From NCBI GenBank assembly GCA_030827315.1, contig JAURER010000017.1, positions 1-62,505 on the forward strand: a stretch of DNA of 62,505 nucleotides, read 5' to 3'. Positions 17,229 through 26,080 of the stretch are shown here, in pieces. The notes beneath the pieces were generated by a model that had not been told where the DNA came from, searched no databases, and saw only the letters and a program-made list of their open reading frames with translations. Position 1 is the stretch's first letter. Every line of letters starts with the position of its first letter. This stretch comes from Gemmatimonadota bacterium (GTDB taxonomy: Bacteria > Gemmatimonadota > Gemmatimonadetes > Longimicrobiales > Gaopeijiaceae). A program made the position numbers and the translations under genes.

Positions 17229-18911
17229 TCACCCTCCGCCAAAGAGCCCGCCGAAGAAGTCTCCCGGGTTCCACGATGGCCTCGGCGTCTCCTGCGCGAT
17301 GATGTAACCGGTCAGGAAGTTCACGCGGGCATGGTCCGCCCCGGCCCCGAAGTCGAAGCTCTGGTCCATCTCGTCGAAGGGCGTGTGGTAGACATCGCTG
17401 CGGTACGCCGTGTTGATGGCGCCCCCGTCCCGCTCGTCGCCGGTCTCGAAGCCGCTCTTGATGAAGAGGGCGGGGATGCCCCGGCGGATGAAGCTGAAGT
17501 GGTCGGAGCGGATGAAGAGCACCTGCTCCGGGATCGGGTCGGGACCGATGGCGATGCCCATGTGTTCGGCGGCCGTGGCGACGCTCCGCCCCATGCTCGA
17601 GTGCTCCGCGCCGTACGGCACGATGTCGCGCAGCGGGTGGAACAGGAACGGCATGTCCAGCGAGAAGTTGGCCACGATGCTCGACGGCGGCACCGTGGGG
17701 TTCTGCACGAAGTAGTCGGACCCGAGCAGCCCCCACTCCTCGGCGGTTACGACCAGGAAGAGAACCGAGCGCCGTGGCGGCGTGGGAAGGCTTGCGTAGG
17801 CCCGGGCGATCTCCAGCACGATCGACGTCCCCGAGGCGTTGTCGTGCGCACCGTTGTAGATCGCGTCGCCATCGACCTCCACGCCCACCCCGAAGTGATC
17901 GACGTGCGCGACGTACGTAACGTACTCGTCGCGAAGCTCGGGGTCGCTCCCTTCCAGCTTGGCTACCACGTTCCAGCTCTCGACGCCCTCGTGCCTCGTC
18001 GTGGTCCGCATGGACACGCGCGTGATGAGATCGAAGGCCTGCGGCGTACCGGCGGTCGCCGCCGCGATTGCATCACCCACGGATGCCGGGGCGCCGCGGA
18101 ACAGCACCTCCACGGCCGAGTGGTTGAGCGACGCCGAACCCCGCAGCGCTTCCTGTCCACGGTTGGGGCGTCCGGCCCCGTCGAGCCACGCGAACGCACC
18201 CTGTTTCGCGCGCGCGGAATTGACCTCCCAGCGCAGGCGCGGGTCGTCCGGAGCCCAGAAGGTCATGGTTCCGATCGCGCCGCGACGGAGCGCCTCGTCC
18301 GTCTTCGTCGCGCCCGACGAGTAGTACGCCCGTTCGTTGCTGGGAAAGCTGGCGGGGGCACCGCTGAGGAACATGACGACCTTGCCCTGCACGTCGACGT
18401 CGGCGTAGTCGTCATACCCCAGCGCGGGGGCGCTCACTCCGAAACCCACGAAGGCGACGGGAGCGTCCGTGATTTCGACCTCGCCCCGCAGCGGATCCGC
18501 CCCGAGGTAGAAGTCGAGGTCGTAGAGGAGGTCCGACGTCCCTTCGGCCGTCCAGACCGACATCGAGCTCTCGCCCTCGACGACCGTGCTGTGGCGCAGG
18601 GGCACCGCCTGGCGGTACGTCCCGCTCTCTCCGGCTGGCTCGAGCCCGAGGCCACGGAGTTGATTCTCGGCGTAGCCTGCCGCACCCGCGAAGCCCGGGG
18701 ATCCCGGACCGCGCCCGGCGAGCGAGTCGTCCGCGAGCACGCTCATGTGGCGCGAGACGGCTTCCGGCGTGATCACCCCCAGCGCAGCTCCGACCTCGGG
18801 CGCGTCCAGGTCGAGGGAACCGGCCGGGGCGTCACCGACCGCCGAGCACGCGGCGAGGGTCGTCGCGACGAGCACGGCGGGAAGGGCGCGGAGAAGGAAG
18901 CGGTCGTTCAT
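17229..18911 (-). CDS. M28-family lipoprotein peptidase with PA-like insert
   Basis: A 560-residue protein with a lipoprotein signal (TLAACS), a PA-like domain in the first half, then an M28 dizinc aminopeptidase domain. Metal-binding motifs include AHVDHFG, GAHDNASGT, VTAEEWGLLG and a late SDVYHTPFDE His. M28 peptidases remove N-terminal residues from peptides or act on acylated amino acids. It is probably anchored in a membrane. The ATG has AAAGGAC six bases upstream. It stands alone between a hypothetical gene (convergent) and the divergent EEP gene. Confidence 0.87.
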   Translation of the reverse strand: MNDRFLLRALPAVLVATTLAACSAVGDAPAGSLDLDAPEVGAALGVITPEAVSRHMSVLADDSLAGRGPGSPGFAGAAGYAENQLRGLGLEPAGESGTYRQAVPLRHSTVVEGESSMSVWTAEGTSDLLYDLDFYLGADPLRGEVEITDAPVAFVGFGVSAPALGYDDYADVDVQGKVVMFLSGAPASFPSNERAYYSSGATKTDEALRRGAIGTMTFWAPDDPRLRWEVNSARAKQGAFAWLDGAGRPNRGQEALRGSASLNHSAVEVLFRGAPASVGDAIAAATAGTPQAFDLITRVSMRTTTRHEGVESWNVVAKLEGSDPELRDEYVTYVAHVDHFGVGVEVDGDAIYNGAHDNASGTSIVLEIARAYASLPTPPRRSVLFLVVTAEEWGLLGSDYFVQNPTVPPSSIVANFSLDMPFLFHPLRDIVPYGAEHSSMGRSVATAAEHMGIAIGPDPIPEQVLFIRSDHFSFIRRGIPALFIKSGFETGDERDGGAINTAYRSDVYHTPFDEMDQSFDFGAGADHARVNFLTGYIIAQETPRPSWNPGDFFGGLFGGG

Positions 18912-19083
18912 GGGTCGTCCTTTCGATTCGGTGCCGGGACCGAAGCATGCGCGAGCGCGCGAGTGACCGCAACGGATCGACCCGGGCCGGTCGCCCCGGA
19001 ATCGCGGCGGGCAGGTGGCCGCGGGCGCGCCGTGCGCCTATCGTGGGCCGGCACGTCACGCTGCGCGCAACCCGGGGAGACCG

Positions 19084-19947
19084 ATGGCGCCGATCGGGAG
19101 GCGAAAGGGGCACGCCCGAACGTGGCGGCGAGCGCTCGGCGCTTGCGGTCGGCGCGCCGTCGCCGTCGCCGTGGCGTCGGCGTGCGCGCTGGTTCCCGCG
19201 CCGGCCGGCGCGCAGGGCACGCTCCGCGTCGTCGCCTACAACATCCGGCACGGCCAGGGCATGGACGACCGTGTCGACCTTCGCCGCGTGGCCGAAACGC
19301 TGCGTGCCCTGGGCGCCGATGTGATCACGCTCCAGGAAGTGGACGACCGCACCGAACGGACCGGCGGCGTCGATCAGACGGCCGTCCTCGCGGACCTGCT
19401 CGGCTATCACGGCGTCCACGGTCCCCATCGACCGTACCAGGGGGGCTTCTACGGGAACGCGGTGCTCACGCGGCTCCCCGTCGTGAGCCAGACGACGCAT
19501 CGCATCCCGCCGGCCTCTGAGAGCGGGCTCTCCGTGCACGAGGTGGTCGTGGAGGCTGCCCCGGGCCGCCGGGTCTCGGTGGTGTCCGTTCATCTCGCCG
19601 GCACCGCGGCCGAGCGGATGGCGCAGGCCGACACGGTCACCGTGCGCTTCGCGGACCGGGCCCATCCCGTGATCCTGGCCGGGGACTTCAACGGTCGGCC
19701 GGACGACGAAGTCGTGGGCAGGCTCCGGGGGGCGTGGAGGGTGGCGGTCAAGCGCGGCGACCCGCGAACCTACCCCGCCGATCGACCGAGCCGGGAGATC
19801 GACTTCGTCATGTGGAGGCCGGGAGCCGAGGGGAGCGAGGCCGGGCTGCGGCTGCTCCGCAACTTCGTGGGAGAGGAACGCCTCGCGTCCGACCATCGCC
19901 CCGTCGTCGCGGATTTTCGACTCGAACCCGAGAGGCGCGACCCGTGA
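19084..19947 (+). CDS. Secreted endonuclease/exonuclease/phosphatase-family protein
   Basis: A 287-residue protein with a basic N-terminus, a long hydrophobic signal ending PAGAQG, then an EEP fold. Motifs are YNIRHGQG, LQEVDDR (catalytic metal Glu), SVHLAG, AGDFNGRPDD and SDHRPV (terminal Asp-His). This fold covers nucleases, phosphatases and sphingomyelinase-like phosphodiesterases, so the substrate is not known. ATG at 19084 has GGGGAG close upstream and gives a standard signal peptide. The stop overlaps the GTG of the following metallophosphoesterase by four bases. Confidence 0.83.
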   Translation: MAPIGRRKGHARTWRRALGACGRRAVAVAVASACALVPAPAGAQGTLRVVAYNIRHGQGMDDRVDLRRVAETLRALGADVITLQEVDDRTERTGGVDQTAVLADLLGYHGVHGPHRPYQGGFYGNAVLTRLPVVSQTTHRIPPASESGLSVHEVVVEAAPGRRVSVVSVHLAGTAAERMAQADTVTVRFADRAHPVILAGDFNGRPDDEVVGRLRGAWRVAVKRGDPRTYPADRPSREIDFVMWRPGAEGSEAGLRLLRNFVGEERLASDHRPVVADFRLEPERRDP

Positions 19948-20549
19948 GACTGCTCCTGTGCAGCGACATCCACTGTGACGCCGCCGCGGCACGCGACCTC
20001 GTCCGGCGTTCGAGCGAAGTCGACGTGCTCGTCTGCGCCGGCGACCTCGCCGTCATGAGACGAGGACTCGAAAGGACCGCCGAAATCCTTGCGGAAGCGA
20101 GCTGTCCCGCCGTCCTGGTCGCGGGCAACGGGGAGTCCGCCGACGAGCTCGCGGCGGCCTGTGGCGGGTGGGAGGGTGCGCACGTCCTGCACGGCTCGGG
20201 TTGTGAGGTCGGGGGGCTCTCCTTCTGGGGGCTCGGCGGCGCGATTCCGGTCACGCCGTTCGGCGCGTGGAGCTTCGACCTGAGCGAGGAAGAGGCGCGC
20301 CCGCTTCTCGCGGGGTGCCCCTCCGGCTCCATTCTAGTCACCCATTCACCGCCGCTCGGCCACGTCGACACCGTCGACGTCGGCGTCCACCTCGGGAGCC
20401 GGGCCGTGCTCGAGACGATCGAACGCCGGAGACCGAGCCTCGCCGTGTGCGGGCATATCCATGCCTGCTGGGAGCAGGAGTCGCGCGTGGGCGGTACGCG
20501 CGTGGTCAACGCAGGTCCGCGCGGAATCGTCGTCGACGTGACGACGTGA
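19944..20549 (+). CDS. Calcineurin-like metallophosphoesterase
   Basis: The 201-residue cytosolic protein shows the dimetal phosphoesterase motifs in order: SDIHCD, AGDLAV, AGNGES (in place of the usual GNHE), VTHSPP and CGHIHA. The GTG start overlaps the stop of the EEP gene (GTGA), so both are likely made from one transcript. The change of the GNHE His to Gly is notable because that His is normally catalytic, though GN-x-E forms occur in some members. Substrate unknown. Confidence 0.83.
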   Translation: MRLLLCSDIHCDAAAARDLVRRSSEVDVLVCAGDLAVMRRGLERTAEILAEASCPAVLVAGNGESADELAAACGGWEGAHVLHGSGCEVGGLSFWGLGGAIPVTPFGAWSFDLSEEEARPLLAGCPSGSILVTHSPPLGHVDTVDVGVHLGSRAVLETIERRRPSLAVCGHIHACWEQESRVGGTRVVNAGPRGIVVDVTT

Positions 20550-20625
20550 AACGCCGCCGGCTCTGATTCCGTAGAACGATGCATGCGCGGCGCGGACGAG
20601 ACCGCGCCCCGTACAGGAACGAGGG

Positions 20626-20847
20626 ATGAAGACGTCCATGATGAGATTCGTGGCGGGACTCACGGTGACGGGCATCATCGGTCTCCTGCTGCTGGAGGCG
20701 CTGAAGATCCTGATGGTGCCGATCGCGGTCTGGGTCATGGGGTTGCTCGCCCTGGCGCTCAAGGTCGTCATGCTCGGCGCCCTGGTGGTCCTGGGGATCG
20801 GCTTCTTTCTCTACCGGCGGTCGCAGAGGGAGGGCGCCCGGGCCTGA
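20626..20847 (+). CDS. Small two-helix membrane protein
   Basis: A 73-residue protein made almost entirely of two hydrophobic helices (residues about 8-36 and 38-63) with a short basic tail (YRRSQREG). A GAGGG ribosome site lies immediately before the ATG. It follows the phosphoesterase by 76 bases in the same direction. I recognise no family and cannot assign a function. Confidence 0.6.
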   Translation: MKTSMMRFVAGLTVTGIIGLLLLEALKILMVPIAVWVMGLLALALKVVMLGALVVLGIGFFLYRRSQREGARA

Positions 20848-20869
20848 CCGGGGTGACGGCTCAACCTTT

Positions 20870-21637
20870 GTGGTGCGACGTTTGTCTCTTGTGGGTCTGC
20901 CGCTTGGCGCGCCCCGCGCATCCCATCTCTCCTCCCTCTCTCCAGTGTCTTACATCGCACTCACGCGTGGGTACCGAGGCCCTGCCCGGTCAGCGGCCCG
21001 CATCTTCCTGCTCGCAGCGCTCCTCCTGTTCGGCACGCGCGAGGCGTCGGCACAGTCCGAATCCGTTCAGCTCTTCGCGGGGGACTCGATTCGCATCGAC
21101 GGGTCCACGATCGCCAGCGTAGTCACCGTGGAGGGAAGCCGGCTCATCACCGTCCGACGGGCCAAGCCGCGTTGCAGGGCGGGCGAGCGCCACGGTGAGG
21201 CCCCCATCTGCGATCCGGCTCCACTGATCCGGGAGGAAGTGGATCTGGGGCGGGCCATCATCGAGAAGCGGGCGGCGAAGGGAAACGTGGACGTGCGCAC
21301 GCTCGTGGGCGGCGTCGTGGGCGGGGCGGCGTTTGCGGCGGCCGGCTACCTGCTGGGGCCCGCCGTCGGCTTCGGTAAGGTTCCCCAGTGGGAGTGTCTC
21401 GAAATCGAGAATCCCATTGCATGTCCGGCCGGCCCCGTTGCACGTGACGAGTACGAGTCCATCCAGCGCGCGCGGGACCAGAAGCGGGGTGCCTTATTTT
21501 TCGGCGTGATCGGGGGCTCGGCCGTGGCCATCGTCACGCGCAAGCTGTCGGTCGGCTGGATCCGAGTCGACCCGTTGATCCCTGCCGCGCCGGCCGAGGC
21601 GTGGGGCGTCAACGTTTCGGTTTCGGGTCGCCGGTGA
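20870..21637 (+). CDS. Hypothetical exported protein with Gly-rich segment
   Basis: Up to 255 residues, though the true start may be GTG 20945, just before a signal sequence (FLLAALLLF, cleavage near ASAQ). The mature protein has a basic, Cys-containing region and then a Gly/Ala-rich hydrophobic stretch (GGVVGGAAFAAAGYLLG), which could be a membrane or glycine-zipper segment. A second hydrophobic segment follows near the C-terminus. No known family recognised. It lies 22 bases after the small membrane protein gene. Confidence 0.5.
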   Translation: MVRRLSLVGLPLGAPRASHLSSLSPVSYIALTRGYRGPARSAARIFLLAALLLFGTREASAQSESVQLFAGDSIRIDGSTIASVVTVEGSRLITVRRAKPRCRAGERHGEAPICDPAPLIREEVDLGRAIIEKRAAKGNVDVRTLVGGVVGGAAFAAAGYLLGPAVGFGKVPQWECLEIENPIACPAGPVARDEYESIQRARDQKRGALFFGVIGGSAVAIVTRKLSVGWIRVDPLIPAAPAEAWGVNVSVSGRR

Positions 21638-21763
21638 CGCGGGACGGCGTGTACCCCCCGGCGTCGGGGCGGCACGTGCCATTCGCCGCACCCTTCTCGC
21701 GACGGTCCGTCCAGCCCGGATCATGATTCCCCGGCCCGCGGGAGAACGAGCGTCGGAGGACGC

Positions 21764-22015
21764 GTGAGCGACACGCGATCCGCCCTGTATCTGCGCGACG
21801 AGATCGACCCCGAGAGCGGCGATCCAACCGGGTCCCGGCTCGAGCTGGAGCGTGACGGTCTCACCACCCACGGTCGGATCGTGGGCATGACGGGTTCGGG
21901 CAAGACCGGGCTCGGCGTGTGCCTGCTCGAGGAGGTCGACGACTTCGGAGTACCGCTGGAGCGTTCCGACGTCTCCCTCGACGAGCTGGTTCTCTTCTGG
22001 GCCTTGCGGTACTGA
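21764..22015 (+). pseudogene. Truncated HerA-like ATPase remnant
   Basis: An 83-codon frame starting GTG behind a good GGAGG ribosome site. Residues 1-58 resemble the start of large HerA/DUF87-type ATP-binding proteins: an acidic N-terminus, DGLTTHG and an intact P-loop GMTGSGKTGLG followed by LLEE. The full-length proteins then continue for hundreds of residues with Walker B; here the frame ends 25 residues later with unrelated sequence. It therefore looks like a deletion relic, although a short functional peptide cannot be excluded. It ends 2 bases before the next DUF5916 gene. Confidence 0.55.
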
Positions 22016-22017
22016 GG

Positions 22018-24306
22018 ATGTCCCGCCGAAGGTGGTCTATGGACACGTGGGGCACGGGCGGTCTTTTCCTCGCGCTCGTCGCGGCCCTGGGCGTTTTCGG
22101 GCCGGACGCGTCGGCCCAGCAGTCCGGATCGGGATCGTACACGACGTATCCGGTCGATGCCATGTCGGCGCCGAGACCGACGATCCGCGCCACGCGCGTC
22201 GATCTTCCGGTCACGATCGACGGCCTGCTCGACGAGGAGGCATGGGGCCGGGCGGTGGTCAACCGGGACACGTGGATTCAGACCATCCCCGACCCGGGTA
22301 TGCCCGCGTCGCAGGAGACGATCCTCCGCATCGTCTATGACGACGAGAACCTCTACGTGGGGGCCGTGCTTTTCGACGAAGATCCCCGTCACCTGGCGAT
22401 TCCGGGTCTCGAGCAGGATTTCGATACGCCGAACGCGGACATCTTCGGCGTGGCACTCGACACGTACCTCGACCGCGCGAACGGCTTCCTCTGGGCGGTG
22501 AACGCGGCCGGTGCGCTCTGGGACGCCCAGGCGTTCAATGATCAGCAGGACATGTCGCCGGCGTGGGAGGGCATCGTCGACGTGCGGACGTCGGTCAACG
22601 ACTCGACCTGGGTCGTCGAGATGGCGATCCCCTTCGCGACCCTGCGGTTCAACCCGGTCGAGGGCGACCAGCTCTGGGGCGTGAACTTCTCCCGTCGCAT
22701 CCGCCGGCGAAACGAGGACGCGCTGTGGGCTCCGCTTCCCCTCCAGTACCGCGTCTACAAGTTCTCGTTGGCAGGGACCCTGGAGGGGCTGTCGGACCTG
22801 CCGCACGGCCGCAACCTCTGGGTCAAGCCCTATGCCCTGGGCGACCGGTTGAGCGGGCTTCGACACCACCCGGTCGAAACCGATGGCGCCGTGGGGATCG
22901 ACGCGAAGTGGGGGATCACCCCACGCATGACGCTCGACCTCACCGTGAACACCGATTTCAGTCAGGTCGAGGTCGACGCGGAACAGGTGAACCTGACGCG
23001 CTTCTCGCTCTTCTTTCCGGAACGCCGCGACTTCTTCCTAGAGAACGAGGGCACGTTCGCCTTCCAGGACGTCTCGCTGCGCAACTACAGAACGGGAAGC
23101 AACGCCCGAAACTTCCGTCTCTTCAACTCGCGGCGCATCGGGCTCTCGGAAACAACGCGCCAGCCGCTGCCGATCGGTGGGGGTGCCCGGCTCACGGGCC
23201 GCATCGGCGATCGGCTCGAGGTCGGATTCCTCGACATGCAGACGCGCTCGCTCGACGGACTTTCCGACGGGTCGAGCTACACGGCTGAGAACTTCGCGGT
23301 CGCTCGGGTGAAGGCCAAGGTAGGGGCGGCGACCGTCGGGGGAATGTTCATCAATCGTGAGCAGACCGGTGGCGCCGGCGTGGCCGACTACAATCGTGCC
23401 TACGGCGTCGACCTGAACGTGCAGGCCGCGCCGAACATGCTCGTGTCCGGCTACTGGGCGCGCACGGACGACAGCGCGCCCATCGGGCCCGACGCCAACA
23501 TCGCGATGTTCCAGACCGCCTGGCGCAACGCCTTCTGGGACGTCTCCGGGCTCTACAAGCACGTCGGCGACGGCTTCGAGCCGGAGACTGGCTTCGTGGA
23601 TCGAATCGCGGTGGAGCGGTACTTCGGGACCGTGGGCGTCCACCCGCAGATCAACCGATTCGGGGTCCGCGAGATCAACCCTTACCTGGACGTGGACGTA
23701 TACACGGACCTGTCCGGTGCGCTCGAAACACGGGGCGTGCAGGCCGGGACCGACCTGCACTTCACGGCTGGAGGCGTGTTCACCGCGTCCGTGACCGACC
23801 GTCTCGAGCGCCTTTTCGTGGACACGCGGATCGCTGGCGTGGAAGTCGCGTCGGGTACCTACGAGTGGCTGGAGCCCGAAATCCGTGCGACCACGCGGGG
23901 CGACCGCCCGCTCGCCCTCTCGGGGGGCGTCCAATGGGGCGACTTCTACGACGGGTCGCGGACGTCGTACTCCGCACGGGTCACCGTGCGCCCGAACGAG
24001 CACGTTTCGCTGGAGGTCGGGGCGCAGCGGAACGAACTCGTGCTCGGCGGCACCTCCTTCAACGCCGACCTCTACAGCGCGCGGCTTCGTTACGCGTACG
24101 ACACGCGAGCCTTCCTGCTCGCGTTCGTGCAGTACAACCAGGCGACCCGGGAGCTCATCGGCAACGCGCGCATCAACCTCATCCACGCGCCGCTTTCCGA
24201 CGTGTTCCTCGTGTACACGGAGCGCAGGAGCCTGGCGAGCGGTGCGCCGGCTGCACCGCAGGAGCGGGGGATCACCCTCAAGGTCACGAAGCTGCTGGCA
24301 TTCTGA
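22018..24306 (+). CDS. CBM9-like/DUF5916 outer-membrane protein, copy 2
   Basis: A 762-residue paralogue of the first DUF5916 protein: signal peptide (cleavage near ASAQ), CBM9-like domain with IDGLLDEEAW, then a barrel-like DUF5916 region with NTDFSQVEVD at residue 311 and FFLEN after it. ATG 22018 is used; ATG 22039 has a better ribosome site (AAGGTGG) and gives an equally good signal peptide. Its 3' end overlaps the convergent SulP gene by 23 bases. Function of the family is not established. Confidence 0.85.
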   Translation: MSRRRWSMDTWGTGGLFLALVAALGVFGPDASAQQSGSGSYTTYPVDAMSAPRPTIRATRVDLPVTIDGLLDEEAWGRAVVNRDTWIQTIPDPGMPASQETILRIVYDDENLYVGAVLFDEDPRHLAIPGLEQDFDTPNADIFGVALDTYLDRANGFLWAVNAAGALWDAQAFNDQQDMSPAWEGIVDVRTSVNDSTWVVEMAIPFATLRFNPVEGDQLWGVNFSRRIRRRNEDALWAPLPLQYRVYKFSLAGTLEGLSDLPHGRNLWVKPYALGDRLSGLRHHPVETDGAVGIDAKWGITPRMTLDLTVNTDFSQVEVDAEQVNLTRFSLFFPERRDFFLENEGTFAFQDVSLRNYRTGSNARNFRLFNSRRIGLSETTRQPLPIGGGARLTGRIGDRLEVGFLDMQTRSLDGLSDGSSYTAENFAVARVKAKVGAATVGGMFINREQTGGAGVADYNRAYGVDLNVQAAPNMLVSGYWARTDDSAPIGPDANIAMFQTAWRNAFWDVSGLYKHVGDGFEPETGFVDRIAVERYFGTVGVHPQINRFGVREINPYLDVDVYTDLSGALETRGVQAGTDLHFTAGGVFTASVTDRLERLFVDTRIAGVEVASGTYEWLEPEIRATTRGDRPLALSGGVQWGDFYDGSRTSYSARVTVRPNEHVSLEVGAQRNELVLGGTSFNADLYSARLRYAYDTRAFLLAFVQYNQATRELIGNARINLIHAPLSDVFLVYTERRSLASGAPAAPQERGITLKVTKLLAF

Positions 24307-26080
24307 CCTCGGGAGGGGCCGCCGCGCGGGTTGCGGCATCCACTGCGCCGCGAAGTTCCGGATAGAAGCACTCCGGGCCGAGCATCGCGATGATGCCCCC
24401 CACCTCGAGCTTGTCGCGGAGCGGACCCTTCACGCCGGCGAAGAAGACCCGTCCGCCCGCGCCGAGAATCTCCGTGAAGACCTCGTGCAGGACGTGCAGC
24501 CCCGTCGAGTCGGTACGGTTGACCGGGTAGGCGTCGATGACGATGGAGGGCGATCCGCCCGCCTCGCCCGGCATCCGCCGGCTGCGCTCCTCGGCCGACG
24601 CGAAGCACTCGCGCAACGCGTCGCGGAATCCCTCGGCGTTCCCGTAGAAGAGCGACGCGTCCATGCGGAGGATCGAGACCCCTTCGGGCACCTCGGTGTT
24701 CGGGTTGCGCCGCTTGTCCACGTAGCGGTCGGTGCCGGGCACCCGGCCGAGGAGGGCGATGTGGGGGCGCGTGATCTGCTCGAGCACGACGGCCATGGAG
24801 AGACCCGCGCCGATCAGGATGCCCTCTTCGATTCCGAGGGCGAGGGTCGCCACGAAGGTGGCCATCATGAGCGCGAAGTCCTTCCGGTCGATGCTCCACA
24901 GCTCTTTCGCGCCCTTCACGTCCACGAGTCCGGAGACGGCCACGACGATGATCGCCGCGAGCAGCGCCCTGGGCAGGTGGTGGAAGAGCGGGGTGAGGAA
25001 CAGCAGCGTGACGGCGATCACGCCCGCGCTCACCAGCGCCGAGACCTGCGTCTTCGCGCCCGCGTCGGCGTTGACCGCCGTGCGCGAGAATCCACCGGTG
25101 ACCGGGAACGACTGGAAGAGGGCCGCGGCCAGATTCGAGACCCCGAGCGCGCGGAGTTCCTGATCGGCATCGAGGTCGTATCGGAAGCGCGAGGCATACA
25201 CCTTCGAGACGGCGATCGACTCCATGAATCCCACGAGCGCGATCGCGACGGCCACAGGAAGGAGTGCCCGGACGTCGGCGAGGGAGACGTGCGCTCCCAG
25301 GTCCTGGAAGCCCGGTATCGCGAGGCCGGGGACCGCCGGCGCGGGCAGTCCGGATGGAACCTCTCCGACGATTCGAACGCCTCGATCGCCGAAACCGAAG
25401 ATCCACGACGCGGCGGTTCCCGCAGCGACGATCATCATCGGCACCGGCAGCCGGGGGAAGCCGGCGCGCAGCCCCAGCCCGGCCGCGATCGCGGAACCGC
25501 CCACCGTGAGGGTGAGGAGGTGGGTGTCCCGCCAGCGCTCCGCGAGGGCCGCAAGGATCTCGTGGACGTGACCCGTTCCGAGGGACAGCCCGGTCAGTCC
25601 TCCGAGCTGACTGGTCGCGATCATCACCGCCGCGGCCGACGTGAACCCCGCGAGCACCGGGTGGGAGAGGAGGTTCACGAGGAACCCTGCGCGCGCGAGC
25701 CCCATGAGGAGCTGGATCGCCCCCACCAGAGCCGAAAGGAAGATGGCGATCGTCAGGTAGCGGGCCGGGTCGCCGCCCGCGAGCGGCGCGACGCCACTGG
25801 CCACGAGAAGGGCGGCCATCGCGGCCGGTCCCACCGACATGTGCCGCGACGTCCCTAGCAGCGCGTAAACCGCCATCGGCACCACGGCGGCGTAGAGGCC
25901 GTACTCCGGCGGGAGGCCGGCGATCAGCGCGTAGGCCATCCCCTGGGGAATGAGCACCACGCCGACCGTCAGCCCCGCCGCTACGTCGGTCCAGAGATCG
26001 GAACGTCCGTAGGACTGCAGGGTGCGGGCGAGGGGGAGTCTGCTCCCCCTCGCCCGACCGGAATCGGCTCGAGCGGTCAA
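24284..26080 (-). CDS. SulP-family inorganic anion transporter with STAS domain
   Basis: A 598-residue inner-membrane protein with 10-12 hydrophobic helices and a C-terminal STAS domain. Typical SulP motifs are present: IPQGMAYA near residue 45, GLPPEYGLYAA, GTSRHMSVGP and GGFSRTAVN. The STAS domain holds DSTGLHVLHE. SulP members carry sulfate, bicarbonate or other anions. The start is a TTG overlapping the stop of the persulfide-dioxygenase-type gene (TTGA), so it is the last gene of the sulfur operon. Export or uptake of sulfate/sulfite is the likeliest role from context (inference). Confidence 0.87.
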   Translation of the reverse strand: MTARADSGRARGSRLPLARTLQSYGRSDLWTDVAAGLTVGVVLIPQGMAYALIAGLPPEYGLYAAVVPMAVYALLGTSRHMSVGPAAMAALLVASGVAPLAGGDPARYLTIAIFLSALVGAIQLLMGLARAGFLVNLLSHPVLAGFTSAAAVMIATSQLGGLTGLSLGTGHVHEILAALAERWRDTHLLTLTVGGSAIAAGLGLRAGFPRLPVPMMIVAAGTAASWIFGFGDRGVRIVGEVPSGLPAPAVPGLAIPGFQDLGAHVSLADVRALLPVAVAIALVGFMESIAVSKVYASRFRYDLDADQELRALGVSNLAAALFQSFPVTGGFSRTAVNADAGAKTQVSALVSAGVIAVTLLFLTPLFHHLPRALLAAIIVVAVSGLVDVKGAKELWSIDRKDFALMMATFVATLALGIEEGILIGAGLSMAVVLEQITRPHIALLGRVPGTDRYVDKRRNPNTEVPEGVSILRMDASLFYGNAEGFRDALRECFASAEERSRRMPGEAGGSPSIVIDAYPVNRTDSTGLHVLHEVFTEILGAGGRVFFAGVKGPLRDKLEVGGIIAMLGPECFYPELRGAVDAATRAAAPPEVRMPAAS

